The position numbers and the translations under genes were made by a program. A stretch of DNA of 64,000 bases from Rhizobium leguminosarum (GTDB lineage: Bacteria; Pseudomonadota; Alphaproteobacteria; Rhizobiales; Rhizobiaceae). The stretch lies in NCBI RefSeq assembly GCF_001679785.1, contig NZ_CP016287.1, positions 1 through 64,000 on the forward strand, written 5' to 3'. This document shows positions 27,783 to 36,741 of this stretch, one piece after another (the first letter of the stretch is position 1; each line of letters begins with the position of its first letter). The notes beneath the pieces are model-generated. The model saw only the letters and a list, made by a program, of their open reading frames with translations. It had not been told where the DNA came from and made no database searches.

Positions 27783-28769
27783 ATGGCTACGATGGATGAC
27801 ATTGCCGCTCGAGCAGGTGTATCCAGGGGGGCGGTCAGCCTAGCCCTTAGGCGCTCGCCGAAGATTTCCGCCAAAACGACAGAGCATATTTTGAGGGTTG
27901 CAAGTGAGATGGGTTATCGACCCAACCTCAATGCCAGTCGTCTGGCGGCAAAGGATTTCTCCACTTTCGGACTTCTCGTTTCCGATCTTCATAACCCCAT
28001 TATGGCGGACATCTTGGATGGTTTCGTCATGACGGATGATGGGGACATACCGGATACCTACCTCGCCTCGGGCTTCAACTCGGCCAAAACAGAGCGTGCA
28101 ATGATCGACTCGTTTCTCTCGCACAGGGTGAAAGGGGTGGTGCTTTTGGGGTCGTTGCTGCCCGACGACGAAATCCGGAAACTGGCGCAGCAATTGCCTA
28201 CCGTAGCTGTGGGACGCAGCATCGACAGTGTTGACTGTGTGCTTGTCGACGACGTCCTGGGAGGGCGATTGGCAGCAGACCATATCAAAAAGCCCAGACA
28301 CACCCATGTAGCGCATATCGATGGTGGCGATGGAGCGGGGGCGGCACCGCGAAAAAAAGCCTTTCTAAACGCCTTTGAAACCACCGACGCTGTCGAACTG
28401 ACGGTATTGAAAGGTGACTATACGCAGGAATGCGGCTATCGGTGCGCACGCGTGCTTTTCTCGGGGCGGCGGCCACCAAGCGCCATTTTCGCCGCAAATG
28501 ATCTAACCGCTCTCGGGGTGCTGGGCGCTGCCAGAGAATTTGGACTGATCGCTGGAAAGCATTTCGATCTTGTCGGTTTCGATGACATCACATTAGCGGC
28601 CTACGACTATATCTCACTGACGACAATCTCTTACTCAAGGGCCGATATGGGAAGGATTGCAAGGGAACTCGTACAGCGACGTTGTTCCGACGTTCATGCG
28701 CCTTTTCAAACTATCGAATTGCCGCCCCAGCTGATAGTTCGGAAAACGTCAATTTCGTCACTGGATTGA
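27783..28769 (+). CDS. LacI-family transcriptional regulator
   Basis: A 328-residue repressor-type protein. The helix-turn-helix and hinge occupy about residues 1-60 (MATMDDIAARAGVSRGAVSL, then NASRLAA), followed by a periplasmic-binding-protein-like effector domain with AIFAANDLTALGVLGAA near 245. I chose the ATG at 27783 because it begins the helix-turn-helix directly. An upstream TTG at 27684 would overlap the operators. It most likely represses its own gene and the divergent hydrolase/importer operon through the two sites at 27663-27695. Confidence 0.9.
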   Translation: MATMDDIAARAGVSRGAVSLALRRSPKISAKTTEHILRVASEMGYRPNLNASRLAAKDFSTFGLLVSDLHNPIMADILDGFVMTDDGDIPDTYLASGFNSAKTERAMIDSFLSHRVKGVVLLGSLLPDDEIRKLAQQLPTVAVGRSIDSVDCVLVDDVLGGRLAADHIKKPRHTHVAHIDGGDGAGAAPRKKAFLNAFETTDAVELTVLKGDYTQECGYRCARVLFSGRRPPSAIFAANDLTALGVLGAAREFGLIAGKHFDLVGFDDITLAAYDYISLTTISYSRADMGRIARELVQRRCSDVHAPFQTIELPPQLIVRKTSISSLD

Positions 28770-29060
28770 CTGCCGCGAGGGAAGCTGACAGCAGCGTCAC
28801 ATTGAAGGAAGTTTCGTCGTGCTTCATTGGCTGGGACTGGAGCAGGCATGCGTCTGGATCGATACCAGCGTCAATTAGGCCGCTAAGAGAGGGTCGTCCC
28901 TACCAGAGGGGCTCCAGTGTTAAGCCGTGCGCCAAAAAACGCTGTTGAAGGACCGCGAAACAATGCCGTGACGCGTGTCACTGAAAGCACACTGAAAACA
29001 TATCGAATACAAGGTGCAACCGCGATGACCGGCTTAGAATAGTCGATGGGTATCAAATGC
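28770..29060. other. 291 bases between convergent regulators; nothing recognised
   Basis: No frame with motifs, no clear terminator and no repeat shared with other parts of the window was seen between the lacI-type stop and the araC-type stop. Confidence 0.4.
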
Positions 29061-30113
29061 TCACGCAGTCCCGCGCCGAACAGCCAACGGTGTTGTTCCG
29101 GTCCACCCCCGGAATGCTCTCACGAAGGAATTCCCATCCTCAAAACCGAGCAGCAAGGCTATTTCGGCGCTCGACATCATGGTCTTGCGCAAATAGTGCT
29201 CGGCCAACGAGGACCGCACGTTATCCAGCGTCTGCTGAAAGGAAGTACCCTCCTCGTGCAGTCGGCGCTGAAGCGTACGGGTTCCAACCCCTAATTGCTT
29301 GCTGACAGACTGCATGGAAACGTCGCCCGCTGGCAGAGCTTCGAGCAGGGCGCTTCTGACCCGCTCGACCATGCTTGCCGTCCGATCCAAATCCGCCAAG
29401 CGCTGGCGCAGCGAAGGTTCGAAAAACAGCCAGATCTTGTGGTTCTCGGTCAGAAATGGGCGTTCGACATCCGCCGTGTCAAACACCAGGGTACCAAGCA
29501 CCATGTTCTCGACGGGCACACCGAAGAACTCCCGGTACAAGCCAGCGTCCGTTTCCGGCACATCATCCGTGAGTGGCCAGCCGACTTTCAGCGGTTTCAT
29601 GGCCGTGCGAGTTGCAAGACGCGCAAGCTGGACAAAGAAAACCAGCTTGAAGGCTGAAAAGACATTCGGAGGCGGCTTTGTCTGATCCAGAAAGTCGATG
29701 GTAAGAGTTGTCTGAACCGGAGTTCTGTCGAGCGTGATCACCATCGGAGCGATCAGCCGGACATACTTTCCAATGCGCTCTATGGCATTGCCCAAGTTGG
29801 CGCTGCACAAGGCGGCAAACAACTCGGGATCAAACCAATCGCTGGTCATGGCCTGCGCAATTCGCAGCGGCGCCGGCAATGCGGCGTCCAAGGATCGTGC
29901 TTCCGCCTCGATCGCCTCCCAGAGCTTGAAAAATTCTGCGGACGTCAGGCGCACCTGGTCGCGAGCGAACAGATCCCCTGGCAGTTCCGCGCGGCGCAAG
30001 ATTGGAGGAGCCGCCAAGCCCGCATCCTGCATGAGCAGTCGCCAGCCTGGCCAGACCGCATAGTCCAGAGTTGAAGTAAATCGGCCAGCGGCGGGTGCGT
30101 GCGTCTCGGTCAT
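29061..30113 (-). CDS. AraC-family regulator, OruR/ArgR-like type
   Basis: A 350-residue regulator with an N-terminal effector domain of the Arabinose_bd (PF12625) type and a C-terminal AraC helix-turn-helix (about 250-345, with VGTRTLQRRLHEEGTSFQQ and SAEIALLLGFEDGNSFVRAF). Such proteins often activate a divergent dehydrogenase or catabolic gene. Here the divergent gene, 223 bases away, encodes a short-chain dehydrogenase. The inducer is unknown. Confidence 0.9.
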   Translation of the reverse strand: MTETHAPAAGRFTSTLDYAVWPGWRLLMQDAGLAAPPILRRAELPGDLFARDQVRLTSAEFFKLWEAIEAEARSLDAALPAPLRIAQAMTSDWFDPELFAALCSANLGNAIERIGKYVRLIAPMVITLDRTPVQTTLTIDFLDQTKPPPNVFSAFKLVFFVQLARLATRTAMKPLKVGWPLTDDVPETDAGLYREFFGVPVENMVLGTLVFDTADVERPFLTENHKIWLFFEPSLRQRLADLDRTASMVERVRSALLEALPAGDVSMQSVSKQLGVGTRTLQRRLHEEGTSFQQTLDNVRSSLAEHYLRKTMMSSAEIALLLGFEDGNSFVRAFRGWTGTTPLAVRRGTA

Positions 30114-30336
30114 GTTCCAATTTTATCGAGCAGATCATGCCAGTGCAATCGCAGATGACGCCAATCTACAGTCCTGACATCGATCCAGATGAACGACCGA
30201 ACCTTCGAAGACCTGTCAAAAGATTGGCATCATCCGAATTCCCTTTGGCATGTTTCGCTAGTGAAAAGACGTCTGCTGCAAGGCATATTCCGTCTCACAC
30301 AACATCTCATCCGCAGTCACACGACGGAGTAAAGAC

Positions 30337-31143
30337 ATGACGAAGACAGTTCTCATCACCGGCGCATCATCGGGTTTCGGCCTGATGCTCGCCAACAAGC
30401 TTCATAGCCAGGGTTTCACCGTCATCGGCACGAGCCGCGAGCCTGAGAAATACGCAGGCAAGGTCCCCTTCAAGCTTCTGCGCCTCGACATCGACGATGA
30501 TGCTTCTATCCAGGCATTTCCGGGCGAACTGTTTCAACAGGTCAGGCAGCTGGATGTCCTTGTCAATAACGCCGGCTACATGTTGACTGGTCTTGCCGAA
30601 GAAACACCGCTCGACTTGGCCCGGAAGCAATTCGAGACCAATTTCTGGGGAACCGTGAAGGTCACGAATGCGATCCTGCCGCATTTTCGCAAGCAGCGCT
30701 TCGGCAAGATCATCACCGTCAGCTCGATCGTTGCCCTGATCGGTCCGCCCAATCTTTCCTTCTACACGGCCTCGAAGCATGCTGTTGAAGGGTATTTTAA
30801 GTCGCTGCGTTTCGAGCTGAACCCATTCAATATTAATGTCAGCATGGTCGAGCCGGTCTGGTTCAAGACCAATCTTGGCAGCAATGCTATCAAGGCGATT
30901 GCCGGGACTATCTCCGACTACAACAGCTATCGCAAGCAAGCCAATGCCGCGACGCAGAAAGGGATTGATGATGCTGAAAAGCCGGATGCCGTCGTGACGA
31001 AGATCGTGGATCTGATCGCCGCGAAGGATCCGAAATTCAGCAACCCCGTCGGGAAGATGACGGGAATGTTCCTCTTCCTGCAGAGCTACGCGCCGAAAAT
31101 GTTCGAGGGCTCGATCCTCAAGAGCGTCTCCACGGCAGCCTGA
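30337..31143 (+). CDS. Short-chain dehydrogenase/reductase
   Basis: A 268-residue classical SDR. The nucleotide-binding motif TGASSGFG lies at 8-15 and NNAG at 77-80. The catalytic residues are Ser at about 129-130 and Y143/K147 (YTASK). The absence of a basic residue right after the glycine motif leaves NAD versus NADP open. It is the first of four adjacent plus-strand genes that may form a unit under the divergent AraC regulator. The substrate is unknown. Confidence 0.9.
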   Translation: MTKTVLITGASSGFGLMLANKLHSQGFTVIGTSREPEKYAGKVPFKLLRLDIDDDASIQAFPGELFQQVRQLDVLVNNAGYMLTGLAEETPLDLARKQFETNFWGTVKVTNAILPHFRKQRFGKIITVSSIVALIGPPNLSFYTASKHAVEGYFKSLRFELNPFNINVSMVEPVWFKTNLGSNAIKAIAGTISDYNSYRKQANAATQKGIDDAEKPDAVVTKIVDLIAAKDPKFSNPVGKMTGMFLFLQSYAPKMFEGSILKSVSTAA

Positions 31144-31184
31144 AGGCAACGTACCGCCAGCAACCCAACCATGGGATCTCGAAT

Positions 31185-31538
31185 ATGAAAAACGATCTCG
31201 CACAGGACAGCTCTGGGCAGCCCAGAGGCAGTTCACGCCGCGACGCCTTGCGCGCAGGCGCTGCCGCCCTCACCGCCCTCTCCTTGTCTGGACTTGACTT
31301 GCCTGCCGCCGCACGGGCGAAATCGCAGCCCGCATCGGAGGCGCCCACTCAGTTAGTAGAGTTGGGTGGCCGTAAGCTCGCATACCGATCCGTCGGAAAG
31401 GGCAAGCCGATTGTCCTGGCACACCGCTTCCGCGGCGTTCTGGGTCTGTGGGATCCGGCATTCATTGATGCTCTGGCGTCTCAAGGCCGTCAGGTCGTGA
31501 CCTTCGCAGCCTTCATCAGGAATACCCACAAGGCCTGA
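31185..31538 (+). pseudogene. Truncated Tat-exported alpha/beta hydrolase
   Basis: A 117-residue frame. A twin-arginine signal (SSRRDALRAGAAALTALSLS, about 15-35) is followed by the first strands of an alpha/beta hydrolase (VELGGRKLAYRSVGKGKPIV, then WDPAFIDALASQGRQVVTF). The normal family has about 280 or more residues with GXSXG, and here the sequence changes at about 31505 and stops at 31538. HR replaces HG in the usual LLHG oxyanion motif. The rest was deleted, so it is almost certainly inactive. Confidence 0.7.
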
Positions 31539-31611
31539 AGCCGATGGGCACCTATTGAACACCAAGCAAAATCCGCCGATGCCAAAAGCGCGCGGATCAT
31601 GGAGCAAGTCA

Positions 31612-31908
31612 ATGAAATGTTACCTTTGCAAATACATCCCGCCACGCGACGATTTCCTGGCGACGATGAGCGCCGACGAAAAGACATGGATGGCGCAGCA
31701 CGGTGCTTTCCTCGACGACTTGCTCGAAAAGGGAGTGATCGTTGCGCATGGCCCCGTCATGGATCCGGCAGGTGGCTATGGCGTCTCGCTTTACCGGATC
31801 GCCGATGATCAGGACATCGCGACGATTACCGCGCGTGATCCCATCGTGGCGAATGGCGCCGGCCACTACGAGCATCACCCGATGCTGCACCTGAAGGCGC
31901 GCGACTGA
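31612..31908 (+). CDS. YCII-related domain protein
   Basis: A 98-residue protein with the YCII fold (ferredoxin-like, putative small-molecule enzyme or sensor). MTPDEK-like MSADEKTWMAQH, GVIVAHGPVMDPAGGYG and the C-terminal GAGHYEHHPM contain the His/Asp positions typical of the family. The ATG at 31612 follows GGAGC. It lies between two SDR genes on the same strand. YCII proteins are often found with oxidoreductases, but no firm role is known. Confidence 0.82.
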   Translation: MKCYLCKYIPPRDDFLATMSADEKTWMAQHGAFLDDLLEKGVIVAHGPVMDPAGGYGVSLYRIADDQDIATITARDPIVANGAGHYEHHPMLHLKARD

Positions 31909-31988
31909 CATCGCGATACCATAGCCACGCAGGCGCATTCCAGGCCAGGGTGGCGATTGACGCCGCCACAAACACTCCGAGGAAAAAT

Positions 31989-32762
31989 ATGACAACCGCC
32001 CTTATCACCGGCGCCTCCAGCGGCATCGGTACAGTATACGCACGTCGTCTGGCTGCCCGTAGCCATGATCTTGTCCTGGTAGCCCGTGCGACAGATCGGC
32101 TGAACAAGCTGGCCGAGGAGCTACGGACAGCTCATGACGTAACCATCGAGGTCATCACGGCAGACCTGACGGATACGGCACAGCTGAATTTGGTGGCCGA
32201 GCGGCTTCGCGCCGATCCGCCGATCGACATCCTGGTGAATAATGCCGGTGCCGGTTTAAGCGGCGGCTTCGCAAATGCCAACCCAGTCGCCCTGGAGAAC
32301 CTGCTGCGTCTCAATTCTCTGGCACCGACGCTTCTGACAGCGGCCGTGCTCGGGGGGATGCTGAAGCGCGGCCACGGTTCTATTGTCAACATCGCCTCTG
32401 CCCTTGCCATTCTTCCAGAATACGCGGATGGCATTTATGCCGCGACCAAATCCTATGTGTTGACGATGTCGCAGAGCCTCAATGCCGAAGTCGGGCAACA
32501 GGGCATTTACGTGCAGGCCGTGCTACCGGCCGCAACCCGCACCGAAATCTACGAGCGTTCCGGCGGCGACATCAGCAAGGTGCCCGATGTGATGGAGGTC
32601 GATGATCTCGTTGATGCCGCCCTCATCGGCTTCGACCGCAAGGAACTGGTCACATTGCCGCCCGTCCCAGAAGAAGCCGACTGGAATGCCTTCGAACAGG
32701 CTCGCATGGTTCTGGCACGGGGCTTCATGAACGCAAAACCCGCCGAACGGTACCGCAGTTGA
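31989..32762 (+). CDS. Short-chain dehydrogenase/reductase
   Basis: A 257-residue classical SDR with TGASSGIG (7-14), NNAG (84-87), catalytic S137, Y150 and K154 (YAATK). It is related to YdfG/DltE-type oxidoreductases with broad specificity. The ATG at 31989 is preceded by GAGGAAAAAT. It is the last intact gene before the pmtA relic and the IS481 element. The substrate is unknown. Confidence 0.9.
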   Translation: MTTALITGASSGIGTVYARRLAARSHDLVLVARATDRLNKLAEELRTAHDVTIEVITADLTDTAQLNLVAERLRADPPIDILVNNAGAGLSGGFANANPVALENLLRLNSLAPTLLTAAVLGGMLKRGHGSIVNIASALAILPEYADGIYAATKSYVLTMSQSLNAEVGQQGIYVQAVLPAATRTEIYERSGGDISKVPDVMEVDDLVDAALIGFDRKELVTLPPVPEEADWNAFEQARMVLARGFMNAKPAERYRS

Positions 32763-32855
32763 GACTGGCGGTCGGTGCGCTCCTTTCGGCACGAGCAGCC
32801 TCATAGGTCCCGATTTTTTCGGGTGCGTAGCGGAAATAGAAGGGAACCACATCCA

Positions 32856-33227
32856 TGAACAAGCCCGCCGCGGAGCAAGCCGACATAAGCCATCTGCCGC
32901 AGCATGAATTTGCTCGAGTCTGCCGCCGCTCGGAAAGCTTCAATTTTTTCGCGCCTGTCTTGCAAATCCCCTGCGGGTGGCATCCATCGTCCCATCCAGC
33001 GCGCAACTGGCATTAGCGATCACGAAGGAGATATCCGCGGCCACCGGCCTGTCCTAGATCTAGGCCCCGGAAGCGGTGTCTTCACCCGCGCGCTTCTGGC
33101 GCGCGGGGTTGCGGAGGCAGACATCGTCCTTGTTGAAAGTGGCAGCGATTTTGGGGCGGGGCTTCGCCTCTGGTCGGCGATCGATTTCTCGAGGTGGCGC
33201 GCGCGATGATCGAATCCTCCGCGCGGC
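32856..33227 (+). pseudogene. pmtA: Phospholipid N-methyltransferase (pmtA-like) remnant
   Basis: Pieces of one gene appear in shifting frames. MNKPAAEQADISHLPQHEF is in the first frame. KLQFFRACLANPLRVASIVP and SSAQLALAITKEISAATG are in a second. VLDLGPGSGVFTRALLARGV, the SAM-binding motif, and EADIVLVESGSDF are in a third. This order matches PmtA-type phosphatidylethanolamine methyltransferases. At least two frameshifts are needed and the C-terminal half is gone, ending at the IS481 target site. It must be a pseudogene, and any active copy would lie elsewhere in the genome. Confidence 0.75.
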
Positions 33228-34241
33228 ACTAGGTGTTTAGTCCCGGCATTTGATGGTGCATTATTTTCCTTAGAATGGAGGGAGGCACTATGGGCCAGGT
33301 TCTACACGGGAGCGCCACAACGACAGAGGCAATCCGTCGAGCAATACAAAATAGTGAAGAGAGCCTGAGAGCGCTTTCAAAGCGGTATGGGGTCAATCAG
33401 AAGACAATAGCCAAATGGAAGAGACGGACATCATTGGCCGATCTTCCGACAGGCCCGAAGGACCCGCATTCGACAATCCTCTCCCTTGAAGAAGAAGCCG
33501 TCATCGTCGCCTTTCGCAGGCATACATTGCTGCCTCTTGATGACTGCCTCTATGCCCTTCAACCGACGATCCCGCATCTGACACGTTCGTCCCTGCACAG
33601 GTGTCTGCAGCGCCACGGCATTTCACGCCTGCCGGAAGTGAAAGGCGACAAAGAACCGAAGAAAAAGTTCAAAAGCTACCCGATCGGCTACTTCCACGTC
33701 GATATTGCCGAGGTGCAGACGGCTGAGGGCAAGCTCTATCTCTTCGTGGCGATTGATCGCACGTCCAAGTTCGCCTTCGCTGAGCTCTATGCCAAAGCTG
33801 GCAAGATGAATGCCGCCCAGTTCCTGCGCAACCTGATCGCGGCGGTGCCCTACACCATCCATACTATCCTGACCGATAATGGCATCCAGTTCACCAACCG
33901 GGCCTGTGACCAAAATGCCTTCCAGCACATCTTCGACCGAGTCTGTGAGGAATACGAGATCGAGCATCGCCTGACAAAGGTTAAGCACCCATGGACCAAT
34001 GGGCAGGTCGAGCGGATGAACCGGACGATCAAGGAAGCGACTGTCAAGCGCTTCCACTACGACGATCACGCACAACTGAAAAAGCATCTCGCCGACTTCA
34101 TCGACGCCTACAATTTTGGGCGCAGGCTCAAGACACTAAAGGGCCTCACCCCCTACGAGTTCATCTGCAAAAGGTGGACTTCCGAGCCAGATCGATTCAT
34201 CATCGATCCTATCCATCAAATGCCGGGACTAAACAACTAGG
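33228..34241 (+). mobile_element. Intact IS481-family insertion sequence with 6-bp target duplication
   Basis: The element proper is 33234-34235 (1002 bp), bounded by perfect 23-bp inverted repeats that begin TGTTTAGTCCCGGCATTTGA. ACTAGG is present directly on both sides (33228-33233 and 34236-34241) as the target duplication. One transposase gene fills it. The matching duplication and intact frame indicate a recent, probably active insertion. The transposase stop codon is supplied by the target duplication. Confidence 0.93.
33290..34240 (+). CDS. IS481-family transposase
   Basis: A 316-residue DDE transposase. An N-terminal helix-turn-helix (SLRALSKRYGVNQKTIAKW) is followed by an rve core with the first Asp in HVDIAEVQTAEG, the second in TILTDNGIQF and the Glu in WTNGQVERMNRTIKEA. 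The ATG at 33290 follows GGAGGGAGG, and an upstream ATG at 33275 is in frame but overlaps that site. The last codons read GLNN and the stop TAG lies at 34238-34240, outside the right inverted repeat. Confidence 0.93.
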   Translation: MGQVLHGSATTTEAIRRAIQNSEESLRALSKRYGVNQKTIAKWKRRTSLADLPTGPKDPHSTILSLEEEAVIVAFRRHTLLPLDDCLYALQPTIPHLTRSSLHRCLQRHGISRLPEVKGDKEPKKKFKSYPIGYFHVDIAEVQTAEGKLYLFVAIDRTSKFAFAELYAKAGKMNAAQFLRNLIAAVPYTIHTILTDNGIQFTNRACDQNAFQHIFDRVCEEYEIEHRLTKVKHPWTNGQVERMNRTIKEATVKRFHYDDHAQLKKHLADFIDAYNFGRRLKTLKGLTPYEFICKRWTSEPDRFIIDPIHQMPGLNN

Positions 34242-34325
34242 GTCATCAGGCGCGCTTATGTGGTGCAAGCTGCACGCCCAGCATCCTCCGCCATCCTTGA
34301 TCGTAGCGAAACGAGGCAGGACGCA

Positions 34326-35384
34326 TTACTCGATATCTTTCAGTGCATCGAGTGGGCCGGTCAGCGCCGTGCGTGGGGGCACGAGGGTCGGCCGCACCAG
34401 ATGCGTGATTGGCGGGCCGCGGTCTGCATCGAGGATCGCAAACCCCTTGGTGATCATCGCCTCGCTGTCCTGCCGGATCATGAAGACGGGGAAAGGCAGG
34501 AAGGAGCCGAAGGGATCGTAGTCATAGCAGCCGACGATGATATCGGCGAAGGTCTCGTGCGGATGCAGGGCGAGAAAGCGCATCAGCCCTTCGAGGTTGA
34601 TCGAGGAATTGACGAAGAATGCACGCGGCAGCTTTCCGTGGCCTTCGTAGAAGGCTTCGAAGGCGCGGGCAGTCATGGCGGGTGAATAGCCGGTCGGCTG
34701 GATGCAGACGTCGGGATCCGCGCCCAGCGATGCGCGCTTTACGTCGCGGAAACCGCGAATTCGCTCATGGCTGGCATGGTCGTTGCGGCCGCCGAACAGG
34801 TACAGATCGTCAGGTGAAAGCGGTCCATCTTCCTGCGCGCGCTCGATGATCGCCTGTGTCAGCATGCGCGCACCTTCATAATTGTCGCTGATGATCGACG
34901 GTGCCAGCATGCCCGGCAGATCGATGTTGACGTGTTTCAGCCCTGCCTTTTCGCAGACCTTGTGCACGCCATCCGGATCGGTTGCGCCGGCGATGAAAAG
35001 TTCGTCGATCGAATAGGAGATCAGTGTCTCGACGACCTTGCGCTCCTCCTCCGGATCGCGACAGGCACTGACGACGAGAGGGCACTGACCGCGGCTTCTG
35101 ACTTGCGCCTCGAAAGACTGCGCCATGGAGGAGAAATAGCGGTTGTCGTGCACCGGCAGGAGAAGACCGACGAGGCCGGAGCGGGACGAACGCAGGCCGC
35201 GGGCCTGCAGATTTGCCGTATAGCCGTGCTCGTTTGCCAGGTTCTGAATGAGCTGCGCCGTCGCCTCCCTGATGCGCCGTTTCCGCCAGCTTCCGTTCAG
35301 CACAGCGCTGACGGTGGAAGGCGACGCACCCGATAAGATCGAGAGATCGTAGATCGTCGCCTTCTTCTTGCTGATGTCAGTCAT
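34326..35384 (-). CDS. LacI-family transcriptional regulator
   Basis: A 352-residue regulator. The helix-turn-helix lies at about residues 8-60 (ATIYDLSILSGASPSTVSAV and a GLRSSRSGLVGLLLP hinge), followed by a sugar-binding effector domain. The ATG at 35384 starts directly before the DNA-binding domain, whereas the longer open frame upstream covers the divergent gene. It faces the importer/catabolic operon starting at 35631 and probably controls it through the repeats at 35466-35503. Its C-terminal 280 bases exist as a second, truncated copy at 23166-23446. Confidence 0.9.
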   Translation of the reverse strand: MTDISKKKATIYDLSILSGASPSTVSAVLNGSWRKRRIREATAQLIQNLANEHGYTANLQARGLRSSRSGLVGLLLPVHDNRYFSSMAQSFEAQVRSRGQCPLVVSACRDPEEERKVVETLISYSIDELFIAGATDPDGVHKVCEKAGLKHVNIDLPGMLAPSIISDNYEGARMLTQAIIERAQEDGPLSPDDLYLFGGRNDHASHERIRGFRDVKRASLGADPDVCIQPTGYSPAMTARAFEAFYEGHGKLPRAFFVNSSINLEGLMRFLALHPHETFADIIVGCYDYDPFGSFLPFPVFMIRQDSEAMITKGFAILDADRGPPITHLVRPTLVPPRTALTGPLDALKDIE

Positions 35385-35465
35385 ATCTCGCCTTTCCTTT
35401 GTCGCTTCCCTTAGGAACAAACCCCTCTTGACGAAAGCCATACCTTGATCGATAGTTATTGCACC

Positions 35466-35503
35466 ATCGATTGTGCAAAAAAGAAAGATCGATTGCGCAA
35501 AAA
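35466..35503. promoter_or_regulatory. Two 16-bp direct repeats, likely LacI-type operators
   Basis: ATCGATTGTGCAAAAA (35466-35481) and ATCGATTGCGCAAAAA (35488-35503) differ at one base and are spaced 22 bases apart. Both centre on TTGYGCAA, a LacI-type half-palindrome. They lie in the 246-base gap between the divergent regulator and binding-protein genes. Confidence 0.7.
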
Positions 35504-35630
35504 TTGGTTCGCCGGAGGAGGCGGGACGGGAGGCAAGGGTATTCCCTCGCCGTGAAGCAACCAGGAACAACCTGCCGCAAAGCGGCTGGTGGTCGTCGTT
35601 CGCCATGAGCGACCTTGAGGAGGAGTGAAG

Positions 35631-36614
35631 ATGAGGAGACTTATCGTAGCGGCATTTGCCGCATCGCTGTCGCTTGCCGGGGCGGTGGCCGCGTTTGCAG
35701 AGGACGCGCCTAAGGTCGGCATTGTCGTCAAGATCGGCGGCATTCCGTGGTTCAATGCGATGGAAGCCGGCATCAAGGAGCAGGGCCAGAAACTCGGCGT
35801 CGATGCCTTCATGATCGGCCCGACCAGCGCCGACCCGGCGCTGCAGGTGCGCGCCATCGAAGACCTGATCGCCCAGGGCGTCAAGGTCATCGGTGTGGTT
35901 CCGAACGATGCCAAGGTGCTCGAGCCCGTGCTCACCAAGGCGCAAGCCGCCGGCATCAAGGTCATTACGCATGAATCGCCCTCGCAAAAGGGCGCCGACT
36001 GGAATTTCGAACTCGCATCTGCCACCGGTTTTGGTGAGGCGCACGGCAAGCTGCTCGCCGAGAAAATGGGCGGCAAGGGCGAATATGCCGTCTTCGTCGG
36101 TTCGCTGACCGTGCCGCTTCACAACGCCTGGGCGGATGCCGCAATCGCCTATATCAAGGCGAATTATCCGGACATGAAGCTCGTCGGCGAGCGCTACGGC
36201 GTGGCGGAAGATGTCGACAAAAGCCGCTCGACGGCGCTCGATCTCATTGCCGCGCATCCGGATCTAACCGGCTTCCTCGCCTTCGGCAGCCAGGGTCCGA
36301 TCGGCGCTGGGCGCGCCATCGAGGAACGCCGCAAGACGGGCAAAATCTTCGTGCTCGGCCCGTTCTCGCCCGGCCAGGGCCAGAAGCTGATCAGGTCCGA
36401 CGCGATATCGGGCGGCTTCATGTGGAATCCGAAGCAGGCCGGCGAAGTCTTCGTCACGCTCGCCGATCGCCTGATCAAGGGCGAGAGCGTCAAGGAAGGT
36501 GATGACATTCCGGGTCTCGGCGTGATCAAGCCTGTTGGTAACGACATCATCGTCGATCAACTGCTGCCGATCAACAAGGATACGGTCGACGACCTGGCCG
36601 CAATGGGCCTCTGA
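35631..36614 (+). CDS. Periplasmic sugar-binding protein (autoinducer-2/rhamnose type)
   Basis: A 327-residue Peripla_BP_4 protein with a signal peptide to about residue 23 (VAAFAEDAPK). It belongs to the RhaS/LsrB-like branch, with VGIVVKIGGIPWFNAMEAGI at the start of the mature chain, THESPSQKGADWNFE near 110, and a LGPFSPGQGQKLI segment. The ATG at 35631 has GGAGGAG seven bases before it, and an in-frame GTG at 35625 is less likely. It is the first gene of a six-gene plus-strand operon ending with an aldolase, though a promoter-like region splits off the aldolase. Confidence 0.92.
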   Translation: MRRLIVAAFAASLSLAGAVAAFAEDAPKVGIVVKIGGIPWFNAMEAGIKEQGQKLGVDAFMIGPTSADPALQVRAIEDLIAQGVKVIGVVPNDAKVLEPVLTKAQAAGIKVITHESPSQKGADWNFELASATGFGEAHGKLLAEKMGGKGEYAVFVGSLTVPLHNAWADAAIAYIKANYPDMKLVGERYGVAEDVDKSRSTALDLIAAHPDLTGFLAFGSQGPIGAGRAIEERRKTGKIFVLGPFSPGQGQKLIRSDAISGGFMWNPKQAGEVFVTLADRLIKGESVKEGDDIPGLGVIKPVGNDIIVDQLLPINKDTVDDLAAMGL

Positions 36615-36741
36615 AGAGGCCCCCTCCCCGGGTGTCGGGCTGGTCCCATGTCGACCGGCCCGACGTTCGGGAAAGAGAGCGGTATCCGGCCATGGCCGGA
36701 CCATTGACCTTTCATGGCATTCGACTGGACAGGCAACCAGC

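Noticed and set aside
35385..36257. N-terminal extension of the LacI regulator to 643 codons
   Set aside because: It overlaps the divergent binding-protein gene and the operator region. The helix-turn-helix begins at 35384.
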